A stretch of 64,000 bases of DNA from Crossiella sp. S99.2 (GCF_023094165.1 NZ_JALMDK010000014.1:124001-188000), one strand, 5' to 3'. Counted from the first letter of the stretch, positions 8,502-19,538 are shown. Notes: generated by a model not told the origin, from the sequence alone. A program made the numbers and translations.

Positions 8502-9665
8502 TCAGGTTCCCCGCACTGAGACGCGCAGGCCACGCAGCTCGTACGCGGCGATCTCCGGTCGGAACGCCACCGTCGGCGCACTCTCCAGGGTGATCCCCGG
8601 CTGGGCGAACAGGGCGTGCAGGAAGAGGTCGCTCTCCAGCATCGCGATGTACGCGCCTGGGCAGCGGTGCGCCCCGTCACCGAAGGCGAGTGCCACCGGC
8701 CCTGGCCCACCGACCAGTTCCCGACCTGGGCAGATGTCGGCCGGACGGTCGCCGACCGCGGCCGGGTCGACGTTGGTCGCGCTGATCTCGATCTCCACCA
8801 GATCACCGGCCGGGATGGTCACCGGCCCGGCCTCGCCGGCTAGCTCGATCGGGGCGATTGTCCGTCTCTTCAGGGTGTTGACCACGGGTTCCAGCCGGAG
8901 CAACTCGTGCAGGATGGCGAGCCGGTCCGGTTCCTCGGCGGTGCGGTAGCGCTCGCACAGGTCCGGGTCGGCGAACAGGTGCCAGGCGGCCAGGTTGATG
9001 AACTCCCTGGTGGTGACCATGCCGGCGGCGGCGAAGGTCAGGCATTCGCCGAGGATCTCGCTGTCCCGGCAGCCCTCGTCGATCAGGTGCGAGATCAGGT
9101 CGTCCCGGCGCGCGCGGCGGCGGGCGCGCACCGCGGGCCGGACGTCGCCGAAGTGGAACCGCAGCCAGGCCAGGTTGAGCGCCAGGAACCCGGGCGGGCG
9201 GACCGGGAAGAACGCCTCCAGCCGGCCCGCCATGCCGGGCTTGCTGTCGGTCAGGCCGACCACCTCGGCCACCACGGTCAGCGCCAGCTCAAAGCTGAGC
9301 CGGCCCAGGTCGACGCTCTTCTCCTTGTGCAGCAAGGCGATCTGTTGCTCGACCACCCGGCGCATGAGCGGCCGGTAGTGCTCCTCGACCCGGCGCGGGG
9401 TGAAGAATCTGGCAGTCTGCCTGCGGTGTTCGCGGTGCTCGGGACCGTCGCGGTAGAGCACGGGACGCCGCAGCGAACTGGGCAGCTTGTCCATCCGTTC
9501 GATGGCCAGTCCGGCCTGCCGGGTCTCGGTGCTGCGCAACACGGTGCGGCCCGCGGCCAGGCCACGGACGGACCAGTGCCCCGCGGCCACCTGGGTGACC
9601 GGGCAGTCGGAGGCACCGTCTCGGATGAGCCGCCGGTCCTGGCCCGTGCCCGCCTCGCCGCCCAT
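8502..9665 (-). CDS. Cytochrome P450
   Basis: 387 aa, ATG start with AGGG upstream. The heme loop is FGDGAHRCPG (Cys thiolate ligand), the K-helix E-x-x-R is ELLR, and the I-helix reads AAAGMVTTRE, keeping the acid/threonine oxygen-activation site. Length and motifs fit a soluble class I bacterial P450, which needs ferredoxin and reductase partners not seen nearby. It may share a transcript with the LAL-like regulator downstream. No other biosynthetic gene surrounds it, so the substrate cannot be guessed. Hydroxylation of a small lipophilic molecule is only the family default. Confidence 0.92.
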   Translation of the reverse strand: MGGEAGTGQDRRLIRDGASDCPVTQVAAGHWSVRGLAAGRTVLRSTETRQAGLAIERMDKLPSSLRRPVLYRDGPEHREHRRQTARFFTPRRVEEHYRPLMRRVVEQQIALLHKEKSVDLGRLSFELALTVVAEVVGLTDSKPGMAGRLEAFFPVRPPGFLALNLAWLRFHFGDVRPAVRARRRARRDDLISHLIDEGCRDSEILGECLTFAAAGMVTTREFINLAAWHLFADPDLCERYRTAEEPDRLAILHELLRLEPVVNTLKRRTIAPIELAGEAGPVTIPAGDLVEIEISATNVDPAAVGDRPADICPGRELVGGPGPVALAFGDGAHRCPGAYIAMLESDLFLHALFAQPGITLESAPTVAFRPEIAAYELRGLRVSVRGT

Positions 9666-9840
9666 GTCACACCCTGTCTCGCGGTCCCTGCCGGAACGTT
9701 ACGTGGTGGCCCAGTCGTGACCGCCGCTTCCCCGGTTCGTTGCAGCCCATCGCCCGTAGTGGTGAACGAACCCGGTGTGCGCTAACGACATTGCGTCACC
9801 CCGCGACCACCGGGCACCAGCCTTCGCCCAGGGAGCGACC

Positions 9841-10611
9841 ATGACCCACCAATTGCCCATCATGCCCGAAGCGCCGCCGCAGCCGCCTCCGCCCAGGTTC
9901 AGCGGACTCGCCCTGACCGCGCTGATCCTCGGCCTGGTCGGGCTGCTCGGCTCGCCGATCATCATCCTCAACAACGTCACCGCGATCGCCGCCGGAGTCG
10001 GCCTGGTGCTCGGGGTGATCGCGGTGTTCGGCACCCGCAAGATGATGGCCGCCATCGGCGCCGGGCTGTGCGTGCTGGCCATCGTCATCACGGTGGTGGT
10101 GCAGGCGGCCGCGGTCAAGGCACTGGATGAGGCACTCCAGGACACCGCCAACCAGGGCCAGGTCAGCGACGGGGACCCGGGCAAGGCGAAACCGGCCGAC
10201 AACCCGCCACCCGCGGAAGCACCGACCTGGGGCAAACGCTACACCTGGAAGGACGGGCTGGCCGTCGAGGTGGCCAAGCCGGCCACGTGCAAGCCAGGCA
10301 AGCACTCCTCACCGTCCACAGTGGACCGTGCGGCCAAGTTCACCGTCACCGTGGTCAACGGCACCAGGGAACCGGTCGAGACGAGTCTGTTGCTCGGACT
10401 GAGCGACGCCCAGTTCGACGGGCGGGAGGCCAGGCCGATCACCGACTTCAACGGCCCCTGCGGCACCGGCACGGACACCGGCACCGTGCTGCCGGGCAAG
10501 AGCTTCAGTTACGAGGTCGCCTACGCCGTCAGCGCCAAGCCGGGCGAGATGCAACTCGCCTTCCAGCCGGGCTTCGGCCGGGACAAAGCGGTCTTCGTCG
10601 GCCCGGCCTGA
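9841..10611 (+). CDS. Membrane-anchored protein with exported C-terminal domain
   Basis: 256 aa. The ATG at 9841 is preceded by GGGAG. A proline-rich cytoplasmic start (PEAPPQPPPPRF) is followed by DUF4190-like hydrophobic segments (ALTALILGLVGLLG; AAGVGLVLGVIAVFG; AIGAGLCVLAIVITVVVQ), an acidic/proline linker, and an exported C-terminal domain of about 110 residues (KFTVTVVNGTREPVETSLLL) of DUF4352/immunoglobulin-like character with two cysteines. The family is common in actinobacteria and of unknown function. It is divergent from the P450 and tandem with recQ, but a 170-bp gap and a separate promoter make co-transcription unlikely. Confidence 0.7.
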   Translation: MTHQLPIMPEAPPQPPPPRFSGLALTALILGLVGLLGSPIIILNNVTAIAAGVGLVLGVIAVFGTRKMMAAIGAGLCVLAIVITVVVQAAAVKALDEALQDTANQGQVSDGDPGKAKPADNPPPAEAPTWGKRYTWKDGLAVEVAKPATCKPGKHSSPSTVDRAAKFTVTVVNGTREPVETSLLLGLSDAQFDGREARPITDFNGPCGTGTDTGTVLPGKSFSYEVAYAVSAKPGEMQLAFQPGFGRDKAVFVGPA

Positions 10612-10769
10612 GTCCACCGACGGGGAAACCCGTGCAGCCTCTTTTTTCGCCGCGGATCTTGGTCCAGGGGCAGGTCAACCGGGGTGGCCGACGGAAAGCT
10701 CACCGTCGGTCACCGGCCCGGCCCACCCGTTCGGAACGCGGTGCGGCACAGCGTGTCGGCGGGTGTCGG

Positions 10770-10775
10770 TAATCT
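10770..10775 (+). promoter_or_regulatory. -10 box of a probable leaderless recQ transcript
   Basis: TAATCT is followed by 7 nt and the GTG at 10783, and no Shine-Dalgarno is visible before that start. Confidence 0.45.
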
Positions 10776-10782
10776 CGGCCCC

Positions 10783-12630
<1,848 letters not shown>

Positions 12631-12639
12631 GGTTATGAC

Positions 12640-15600
12640 TCAGGACAGGGTGAGCGCGTACAACTCAATACGCGGATCGTTGGGCAGGGTGATGGAGCGG
12701 ATCGCCTTGGCGGGATCCAGCGGCACGGTCTGGCCGAACAGCCTGACCGGTGGGCCGTCGATCCCGGTGCCCGCCTTGATCCGGTGCGGCATCTCCAGCA
12801 GCACGGTGGTGCCTGCCGGGGTCGAGCCCGCCCAGTCGCCGACGGCGGCCGCGGCCTCGACAGTGCTGCCGTCGGCGTAGCGGATGGTCAGTGGCGCGGT
12901 GACCGGGCCGTTGTGGCTGGCGGAGACCAGTTTCAGGCTGCTGTGCCTGCCTTCGGGCAGCAGCAGGGACTGGCCGCGGGACTCGACGAAGTTGGGCTTG
13001 GTCCCGGTGGGATCCGGGGCGGCGTAGGTGGTGGCCGCCCAGGTGACCGGGCCGGGTGGTGGCAGCAGGGCGGCGTCGTAGCTCCAGCCGCCGCCGTCGA
13101 AGTCGCCTTCGGCGGAGGCGGTCACGGTGGCGGTGCCGTCGTGGTCGGCCACGGTGGCCAGGTTCACCGCGCACTGGGTGCCGCTGGTGCTCGCGCAGGT
13201 GGCGGCGGTGCGCAGCTCGACGGTGAGTTCGCGGACGACCTTGTTTCCGTCCAGGGACTCCACCCGCACCAGCACCGGGTACTTGCCGGGCGGCGTGCCC
13301 GCCGGGACGGTGAGGGCCAGTGGCACGGTCTGCTGGGTCGGCAGCCGCTGGGAGCGCAACAGGATCGGCGCCTGCGGGCCGTCGAGCCGCCAGCCCGCCG
13401 GGGCGGTGGTTCGGATCTGGGCGGCCAGGACGCCCGGGGACTGGCCCAGCACGTCCAGCGGCAGGGTGGCCTGTTGCGGGCTCGCCGAGGTGGGCAGCAC
13501 CGCGGTGGGCTGGCGCAGGGACGCGTCGAGGTGGTGCCGCGGGTCGGCTGCCGAGCGGTTGATCGACGGCGGCTCGTCCTGGCGGCCGGTGCCCCACTGC
13601 GACGGGGTGCTGCCCAGGGTGTGCGCCAGGGTGCCGCCGCGGGCGAGGTCGGCCCAGGACAGCCAGGTCCGGGTGACCGGCCGGTTGTCCAGCGACACCC
13701 GTTGCACGTAACGGTTCGCATCGCTCGCGCCGGGCGCGGTGACGGTGAGCGTGCCGCCCTGGCGGCCGCCCCAGTCGCCGATGCGCACGGTCGCGGTCGG
13801 GAACTGCGGACTGGACAGGGCGAGGAAGTTGGCGCCGCTCATGGTCGGGTACAGCCCGAGAGAGGAGAAGACATACCAGGCTGACATGGTGCCCAGGTCG
13901 TCGTTGCCGGTCATGCCGTCCGGGCCGGTGGTGAACAGGGTCATCGCGGCGCGGACCACGGTCGCCGTCTTGGCCGGGGCGCCTGCCCACAGGTACATGT
14001 AGGGCGCGTGCAGGTCGGGCTCGTTGTTCGGGTTGTAGGTGGGTTTGCCGTAGTAGTCGTAGGGATCGGTGATCCAGTCCTTGCGCGCGGTGCCCGCTGG
14101 GTCGCGCAGCAGCTTGTCGTAGGCGAAGAACCGGTCCAGTCGTTGCTCGGTGGCCTTGCGGCCGCCCATCAACTCGACCAGACCGGCCGGGTCCTGGGGC
14201 ACCAGCCACTGGTACTGGTAGGCGCCGCCCTCGTGGAACTGGTGCCCGGCGCCGACCGGGTCGTATGGCGTGACCCAGGTGCCGTCCTTGGTGCGCGGGC
14301 GGAACTGGCTGATGCCCTTGTCCCACAGGTTGCGGTACCACTGGCCGCGTTCGCCGAACATCCGCGCGTCGGCGCGTACGCCGAGGGCGTCGGCGAGCAG
14401 GGCCAGCGAGGCGTCGGCGGCCGCGTACTCCATGGTCGCCGAGGCCGGGTGCACGCAGTCGTTGTCGCCGCCCTTGTGCGCGCAGTCGACGCCGAGTTTG
14501 AGACCGGAGGGGATGTAGCCACGCTTGTTGTAGTAGTCCACGCCGGACCGTCCATTGTAGACGGAGTTGGCCGGCGGGGTGGCGGTGGCGTTCCTGCGCA
14601 GCAAGGTGTACGCCTCGCGTTCGTGCCCGGCGAGCAGGCCCTTGGACCACGCCTCGACCAGGAACGGGGTGACCGGGTCACCGGTCATGATGTTGGTCTC
14701 GCTGTTGGCCAGCGCCCAGCGCGGCAGCCAGCCGCCGTCCCGGCCCGCGGCCAGCACGGACAGCGCGACATCCCTGGCCACCTGGGGTTCCAGCATTTCC
14801 AGCAGCTGGTTCTGCGGGCGGTAGGTGTCCCACAGGGACAGGTTCTGGTACGGGGTGAAGTCGGTGGCGGTGCGCACCTTGTCGTCGAAGCCGAGGTACT
14901 TGCCGTCGACGTCGCCGGCCAGGTTGGGGTGCAGCAGGGAGTGGTAGAGCGCGGTGTAGAAGGCGGTCTGCCGTTCGGTGCTGCCGCCGCCGACGCTCAC
15001 CGAGCGCAGCCGCTGCTGCCAGGACTGGTGCAGCTTGGCGCGCACGGCGTCGAAGTCGTGCGCGGCGCCGGTCTCGGCGGTGAGGTTGCGGCGGGCGCCG
15101 TCCAGGCCGGTGTAGGACAGGCCGACCTTGACCACGACGTCCCGGTCGGTGGCGGCGTCGAAACTCACCCAGGCGCCGTTGCCGCCCGCGCCAGCGGCGT
15201 CGCGGGTGTCCGGGCGTTTGGCGGTGCCGCGCCAGGTGCCGAACGCGCTGAACGGACGGTCGAAACTGGCGGTGAAGAAGACGGTGTGGTCGTCCTTGCC
15301 CGCGCAGAACCCGCCCGCGCGGACCCGGCCCTCGATGGTCCGGTCGCCGACGACGTGGATCTCCGAGTCGTGCACGCCCTGATTGGCCTTGCCGGTGTTG
15401 AACAGCACGTTCGCCGCGGCGGTCGCCGGGAAGGTGTAGCGCTGCCAGCCGGTGCGCTCGGTCGCGGTCAGTTCGGCGTTGATCCCGTAGCGGGACAGCC
15501 CGACCCGGTAGTAGCCGGGGCTGGCCTGTTCGTCGTCGTGGGAGTACTTGGAGCGGTAGCCGGTGTGCTCGACCGAGTCGACCGGCCCGGTGGTGGGCAT

Positions 15601-15951
15601 GATCGGCAGTTCACCGGCCACCCCGCAGCCGACCCCGGAGAGGTGGGTCTGGCTGAACCCGTGGATCTGGTCCTGCTTGTAGTCGTAGCCGCCCTGGCCG
15701 CCGGTGTCCGGGCTGACCTGGACCATGCCGAAGGGGGCGCTCGCGCCGGGGAAGGTGTTGCCGAAGTTCTGGGTGCCGACGAACGGGTTGACCAGCGTGG
15801 TCGGGTCGGCCACCGGCTGCGCGGAGGCGGTCGCGGGCGCGAACAGCCCGCCGGCCAGCAGCGCCACGGCCAGCGCGGGCGCGAGCGAGCGCGTCCGGGC
15901 GGATGCGGGCTTCCTGGCGTGCGCGACGGTTCTGCCGGGAGATGGTGACAA
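12640..15951 (-). CDS. Secreted GH92 alpha-1,2-mannosidase-type hydrolase
   Basis: 1103 aa with a TTG start preceded by GAGGGGG. An export signal spans about residues 1-44 (basic n-region, ALAVALLAGGLFAPATASA). The GH92 catalytic region covers about 50-760: NPFVGTQNFGNTFPGASAPFGMV, then HEGGAYQYQW, which aligns with the loop bearing the catalytic acid, and GNDDLGTMSAWYVFSSLGLYP. GH92 enzymes are calcium-dependent exo-alpha-mannosidases. The linkage preference here is not deducible, and EGGAYQYQW departs from the common EGNAWQY pattern. A NEW3/NPCBM-associated beta domain (about 840-940) and a C-terminal beta-sandwich follow, probably for carbohydrate binding. A GACAACGTTGTC palindrome lies 17 bp upstream of the start. 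Confidence 0.92.
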   Translation of the reverse strand: MSPSPGRTVAHARKPASARTRSLAPALAVALLAGGLFAPATASAQPVADPTTLVNPFVGTQNFGNTFPGASAPFGMVQVSPDTGGQGGYDYKQDQIHGFSQTHLSGVGCGVAGELPIMPTTGPVDSVEHTGYRSKYSHDDEQASPGYYRVGLSRYGINAELTATERTGWQRYTFPATAAANVLFNTGKANQGVHDSEIHVVGDRTIEGRVRAGGFCAGKDDHTVFFTASFDRPFSAFGTWRGTAKRPDTRDAAGAGGNGAWVSFDAATDRDVVVKVGLSYTGLDGARRNLTAETGAAHDFDAVRAKLHQSWQQRLRSVSVGGGSTERQTAFYTALYHSLLHPNLAGDVDGKYLGFDDKVRTATDFTPYQNLSLWDTYRPQNQLLEMLEPQVARDVALSVLAAGRDGGWLPRWALANSETNIMTGDPVTPFLVEAWSKGLLAGHEREAYTLLRRNATATPPANSVYNGRSGVDYYNKRGYIPSGLKLGVDCAHKGGDNDCVHPASATMEYAAADASLALLADALGVRADARMFGERGQWYRNLWDKGISQFRPRTKDGTWVTPYDPVGAGHQFHEGGAYQYQWLVPQDPAGLVELMGGRKATEQRLDRFFAYDKLLRDPAGTARKDWITDPYDYYGKPTYNPNNEPDLHAPYMYLWAGAPAKTATVVRAAMTLFTTGPDGMTGNDDLGTMSAWYVFSSLGLYPTMSGANFLALSSPQFPTATVRIGDWGGRQGGTLTVTAPGASDANRYVQRVSLDNRPVTRTWLSWADLARGGTLAHTLGSTPSQWGTGRQDEPPSINRSAADPRHHLDASLRQPTAVLPTSASPQQATLPLDVLGQSPGVLAAQIRTTAPAGWRLDGPQAPILLRSQRLPTQQTVPLALTVPAGTPPGKYPVLVRVESLDGNKVVRELTVELRTAATCASTSGTQCAVNLATVADHDGTATVTASAEGDFDGGGWSYDAALLPPPGPVTWAATTYAAPDPTGTKPNFVESRGQSLLLPEGRHSSLKLVSASHNGPVTAPLTIRYADGSTVEAAAAVGDWAGSTPAGTTVLLEMPHRIKAGTGIDGPPVRLFGQTVPLDPAKAIRSITLPNDPRIELYALTLS

Positions 15952-15965
15952 GGTTCCGCCCCCTC

Positions 15966-15983
15966 GCTGACAACGTTGTCGGA
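15966..15983. promoter_or_regulatory. LacI-type palindromic operator candidate at the GH92 start
   Basis: GACAACGTTGTC (15969-15980) is a perfect 12-bp palindrome with the central CG typical of LacI-family operators. It sits 17 bp upstream of the GH92 start codon. The wider 17-mer GCTGACAACGTTGTCGG (15966-15982) recurs exactly inside rhaT on the opposite strand. Confidence 0.6.
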
Positions 15984-16227
15984 GTCAGAGCGACCATGCC
16001 ACGGCGGGCCGACCCACGAAAAGGGCCTGTCCGGGGAACTGTCCGATTTTGGCCCTGACTGCCGGAAACCGGCCCCGTGCCCACGAGGGCCGGCAGGAGA
16101 TCGGACGACCGGGGCGGGCGGCGATCCGGCAGGAGGCGCCACGGCCGACGGCGATCCGCGGCCGACGGCGATCCGGGGCGGGCGGCCGTTGGTTGGCTGG
16201 TCGGGGTGCTCGGGCAGACTGGCGGGC

Positions 16228-17166
16228 ATGACCGTTGTTGATGTTCGGCCGCGGCGGCGGGTGCTGGCTTGGCTGGGCTGGGTGGGGCTGGCGCCGGTGA
16301 CATTACTCGTCGTGGTTCGGGTCACGGGGCTGGATGACGGGAATGTGCTGGCGTTGCCGATGGCGGGGTTGCCGTTGGTGGCGGTGGGGACCGTGGTGGT
16401 CGCGGTGGTGCTGGGGGTGTTGCGGTTGCGGGCGGCCTGGCTGGCCGCGGTGCTGGCGTTGATGCAGGTGGTGGTGATCGTGCCGCGGTTTGTCGCCACG
16501 GGGGGCGAGGCCGGGCCGGTGCGGTTGCGGGTGGGGACGGTGAACAGCCTGGTGGGGCAGGTGGACGCGCGGGCGTTGGTGGAGCTGGTGCGGACGCAGC
16601 GGCTGGATGTGCTCGCGGTACAGGAACTGCCCGCGGCGGGCGTGCGGGCGTTGGCGGCGGCGGGCATTGATTCCGTGTTGCCGCATCAGGAGTTGCGGCC
16701 GGAGGCGGATACCTCGCTGTACTCGCGGTTGCCGTTGAGTGGCGGTGGGTTGCTGGCCGCGCCCACCGAGTGGCCGCAGACGGTGGCCAGGGCCGAGGTG
16801 GGTGGGCGGTCGATCCAGTTCGTCGGGGTGCACACCTTCTGGCCGGTGGGGGATCCGGTGCGGTGGGCGCGGGATCTGGACTCGTTGCGGTCGGTGGCGG
16901 GGCGGGATGTGGTGATGCTGGGCGATTTCAACGCGACGCTGGATCACGCCTCGTTCCGCGGGCTGTTGTCGGCGGGGATGGTGGACACGCACGCGGAGCT
17001 GGGGCGAGGCTGGGCGCCGACCTGGCCGGCTGATGGCTGGGTGCCGCCGGTGGTGGAACTGGATCATGTGTTGCACGGGGCGGGGCTGACCGGGGTCTCG
17101 GTGGCCGAGCACAGCCTGGGTGGGACGGATCACCGCATGGTGGTGGCCGAGCTGGCCTTGTCCTGA
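16228..17166 (+). CDS. Membrane endonuclease/exonuclease/phosphatase-family protein
   Basis: 312 aa from ATG 16228. Upstream in-frame sequence is not coding-like. Three hydrophobic segments span about residues 10-90, and then an exported EEP/DNase I-like domain starts at LRVGTVNSLVGQVDA. Active-site elements are VQELP (Mg-binding Glu), GVHTFWPV (catalytic His), GDFNATLDH, ELDHVLHG and the terminal GTDHRMVVAEL. Family members hydrolyse phosphodiesters or phosphomonoesters; the substrate is unknown and the layout resembles actinobacterial YafD-like proteins. The TetR gene follows 43 bp downstream on the same strand. Confidence 0.85.
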   Translation: MTVVDVRPRRRVLAWLGWVGLAPVTLLVVVRVTGLDDGNVLALPMAGLPLVAVGTVVVAVVLGVLRLRAAWLAAVLALMQVVVIVPRFVATGGEAGPVRLRVGTVNSLVGQVDARALVELVRTQRLDVLAVQELPAAGVRALAAAGIDSVLPHQELRPEADTSLYSRLPLSGGGLLAAPTEWPQTVARAEVGGRSIQFVGVHTFWPVGDPVRWARDLDSLRSVAGRDVVMLGDFNATLDHASFRGLLSAGMVDTHAELGRGWAPTWPADGWVPPVVELDHVLHGAGLTGVSVAEHSLGGTDHRMVVAELALS

Positions 17167-17175
17167 CCTGCACGG

Positions 17176-17196
17176 AGTACAGTATCGGCTGGTACG
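17176..17196 (+). promoter_or_regulatory. Promoter/operator candidate of the TetR gene
   Basis: A TACAGT -10-like hexamer (17178-17183) is flanked by two GTAC words (17177-17180 and 17192-17195), giving a loose dyad just upstream of the GGAGG of the regulator. This would suit autorepression, but the dyad is short. Confidence 0.25.
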
Positions 17197-17209
17197 GAAG
17201 GAGGCCGGT

Positions 17210-17797
17210 ATGGCGATCGGGCGGCCCCGGGAATTCGACCTCGACCAGGCCCTGGACCGGGCGCTGGAGGTCTTCTGGCGGCATGGCTACGAGGGCGCGG
17301 CCATGTCCGACCTCACCGCGGCCATGGGCATCAACCGGCCGAGCCTGTACGCGGCCTACGGCAACAAGGAATCGTTGTTCCGCAAGGCGTTGGAGCGCTA
17401 CACCACCGGCCCGGCACGGCACGTGTCCGAGGCGCTGGCCGAGCCGACCGCGCGGGCCACGGCCGAGCGGCTGCTCTACGGCACGGTGGACGTGGTGACC
17501 GCGGAGGGGTGCCCGCGCGGCTGCCTGGTGGTGCAGGGCGCACTGGCCACCGGGAGTGGCGCGGACGGGGTGCGGGCGGAGATCTCGGCGCACCGGATGG
17601 CGGCGGAGGTTCAGCTGCGGGAGCGGTTCGAGCGGGCTCAGGCCGAGGGGGATCTGCCCGGGTCGGCGAGTGCGGCGGACTTGGCGCGGCTGGTGATGGT
17701 GGTCAGTCAGGGGATGTCGGTGCACGCTGCGGATGGGGTGGGGCGCGAGGAATTGCGCCGGGTGGTGGAGATGGTGCTGGCGAACTTCCCGCGGTAG
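17210..17797 (+). CDS. TetR/AcrR-family transcriptional regulator
   Basis: 195 aa. The ATG at 17210 has GGAGG 6 nt upstream. The N-terminal DNA-binding domain reads GRPREFDLDQALDRALEVFWRHGYEGAAMSDL, then the recognition-helix stretch INRPSLYAAYGNKESLF, as in the TetR family. The C-terminal ligand-binding half is helical with a CPRGC stretch seen in many actinobacterial members. TetR proteins usually repress a neighbouring gene or themselves until a ligand binds. The nearest candidate is itself or the EEP gene upstream. No efflux pump is adjacent, so the ligand is unknown. Confidence 0.9.
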   Translation: MAIGRPREFDLDQALDRALEVFWRHGYEGAAMSDLTAAMGINRPSLYAAYGNKESLFRKALERYTTGPARHVSEALAEPTARATAERLLYGTVDVVTAEGCPRGCLVVQGALATGSGADGVRAEISAHRMAAEVQLRERFERAQAEGDLPGSASAADLARLVMVVSQGMSVHAADGVGREELRRVVEMVLANFPR

Positions 17798-17943
17798 GTG
17801 GGGAGGGGGTGGGCGCCGAGGGCGGGCCGAGCAGGGCGCGGTTGGCAGCGTGGGGGCGTTGCGGCAGCCAGCCGAGGATGTTGCGGAGACTGGCCGCGGG
17901 CGATGGCGGGGCGCCGCAGGACTGGCCGGGCTCGTCGCGGTTT

Positions 17944-19320
17944 CTAGCGGGGCGGGTAGTGGGTCAGGGTGGCGCTGGTGCGGACCAGGTCGCGGAGTTC
18001 GGGCAGGGTTTGGTCGGTGCGGAGTTGGACCAGGGCGTTGCCCAGGGCGGCTGCTTCCACTGGGCCTGCGATGACCGGGAGCTGGCAGGCGTTGGCGGTG
18101 AGTTGGCAGAGCAGGCCGTTGGCCGCGCCGCCGCCGACCAGGTGTACGACCTCTACCCGCGCGCCGGACAGCTGGGCGGCCTCGGTGATGGTGTGGTGGA
18201 AGGCGTTGGCCAGGCTGTCCAGGATGCAGCGGACCAGCTGGGGGCGGGCGTGCGGGACTGGCTGGTCGTGGGTGGCGCACCACTGGCGGATGCGGGTGGG
18301 CATGTCGCCTGGGGGTAGGAAGATCGGGTCGTCTGGGTTGATCAGGGTGTGGGTGGGTAGGTCGGCCGCCGCCGTGAGCAGGGGGGTCAGGTCTGCTTGG
18401 GCGTTCCAGGTGCGGAGGCATTCCTGGAGTAGCCAGAGGCCCATGTTGTTGCGCAGGTAGCGGATGGTGCCGTCGAGGCCGCGTTCGTTGGTGAAGTTGG
18501 CTTCGCGGCTGGCGGGGGTGAGGACGGGGTGGTCCAGTTCTACGCCGGCCAGGGCCCAGGTGCCGCAGGAGATGTAGGCGAAGTGGGGGGTTTGGGCGGG
18601 GACCGCGGCTATCGCAGAGGCGGTGTCGTGGCTGGCGACCCGGGTTACCGGGATGGGGTTCGGGAAGCCGAGGTCGGGTTTCAGCTGGCCTGCTGGGGTT
18701 CCTGGGTCGCGTAGTGGGGGGAAGATGTGGGGTGGGATGCCCAGTTCTGACATGAGGCCGGTCAGCCACTGTCCACTGTGGACGTTCAGGAGCTGGGTGG
18801 TGGAGGCGTTGGTGCGTTCGGCGGCTCGGTCGCCGGTGAGCCAGTAGGTGAGCAGGTCCGGGATGAGCAGGAGGCAGTCCGCGGCGGGCAGGCGGTGGCC
18901 GTCCACTTCGGACATCAGCTGGAACAGGGTGTTGATGCGGAGGAGTTGCAGGCCGGTGTGGGCGTAGAGCTGGTCCGGTGGGATCTTGGCGAGTACCCGG
19001 TCCAGTTGGCCTTCGGTGCGGTGGTCGCGGTAGTGCACGGGCAGTCCGAGCAGGCCGCCGTCTGGCGCCAGCAGCGCGTAGTCCACGGCCCAGGAGTCGA
19101 TTCCGATGCTGTGCACGGGGTTTCCGTCGGCGGTGAGTTCGCGCAGGCCGTGCAGCACGCCTTGGTAAAGCTGGATCGGGTCCCAGTGCAGGGTGCCGGC
19201 CAGGGTGACGGGGGTGTTGGCGAAACGGTGGACCTCGGTGAGGGTCAGCCCGCCCGAGCCGACCTCAACCGACATCACCCGGCCGCTGGAGGCGCCGAGG
19301 TCCACCGCCGCGACCCTCAC
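17944..19320 (-). CDS. rhaB: Rhamnulokinase
   Basis: 458 aa. The GTG at 19320 overlaps the stop of the upstream HTH gene as GTGA, so translation is probably coupled. It is a FGGY-family sugar kinase phosphorylating L-rhamnulose to L-rhamnulose 1-phosphate. The N-terminal ATPase phosphate-1 loop is VAAVDLGASSGRVM. IGIDSWAVDYALL, VHYRDHRTEG, the ISCGTWALAG phosphate-2 stretch and the VHLVGGGAANGLLCQLTAN adenosine motif all match rhamnulokinases rather than xylulokinases. It is the last gene of the rha operon, and its product is the substrate of RhaDE encoded upstream. Confidence 0.93.
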   Translation of the reverse strand: MRVAAVDLGASSGRVMSVEVGSGGLTLTEVHRFANTPVTLAGTLHWDPIQLYQGVLHGLRELTADGNPVHSIGIDSWAVDYALLAPDGGLLGLPVHYRDHRTEGQLDRVLAKIPPDQLYAHTGLQLLRINTLFQLMSEVDGHRLPAADCLLLIPDLLTYWLTGDRAAERTNASTTQLLNVHSGQWLTGLMSELGIPPHIFPPLRDPGTPAGQLKPDLGFPNPIPVTRVASHDTASAIAAVPAQTPHFAYISCGTWALAGVELDHPVLTPASREANFTNERGLDGTIRYLRNNMGLWLLQECLRTWNAQADLTPLLTAAADLPTHTLINPDDPIFLPPGDMPTRIRQWCATHDQPVPHARPQLVRCILDSLANAFHHTITEAAQLSGARVEVVHLVGGGAANGLLCQLTANACQLPVIAGPVEAAALGNALVQLRTDQTLPELRDLVRTSATLTHYPPR

Positions 19321-19538
19321 ACAAGGCCCCGGCGTACCGCCCATACGATCACCTGGATGGAGCTGGAGAAGCCGAGCTGGTTGCACATCGCGCGGGTGCG
19401 CCTGCGCACGGTGCGCTCGGACAGTTCCAGCCTGCGGGCGACCGCGTCGATCGGCAGTCCGGTCGAGAGCAGCCGGAGCAGGGTGACCTCCTCGTCGCTG
19501 AGCACGGCGTGGTCTCGGATGTTGTCGGCTACCACCAT
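19317..19538 (-). CDS. GerE-like HTH-only LuxR-family regulator in the rha operon
   Basis: 73 aa from the ATG at 19538, which has a strong AGGAGGG 8 nt upstream. An in-frame ATG at 19580 overlaps the rhaDE stop as ATGA and would add 14 residues. The protein is essentially one LuxR/GerE helix-turn-helix (LSDEEVTLLRLLSTGLPIDA, SERTVRRRTRAMCNQL) with no receiver, ATPase or ligand domain. It lies between rhaDE and rhaB and overlaps rhaB by 4 bp, so it is made together with the rhamnose enzymes. It may be a local activator or modulator, or act on other targets when rhamnose is used. No rhaM mutarotase is seen in this position. The role is inferred. Confidence 0.8.
   Translation of the reverse strand: MVVADNIRDHAVLSDEEVTLLRLLSTGLPIDAVARRLELSERTVRRRTRAMCNQLGFSSSIQVIVWAVRRGLV

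Noticed and set aside
1296..9665. Biosynthetic gene cluster around the P450
   Set aside because: Regulators and a P450 alone, without synthase, transferase or transporter genes, do not make a recognisable cluster.
12665..14650. Apparent second frame inside GH92 suggesting a frameshift
   Set aside because: The 1103-aa frame is continuous from signal peptide to C-terminal domain; the other frame is a +1 shadow.
14008..15948. Long open frame (646 codons) on the plus strand opposite GH92
   Set aside because: Shadow of a high-GC gene; low-complexity Gly/Val/Arg composition, while the minus strand has complete GH92 motifs.
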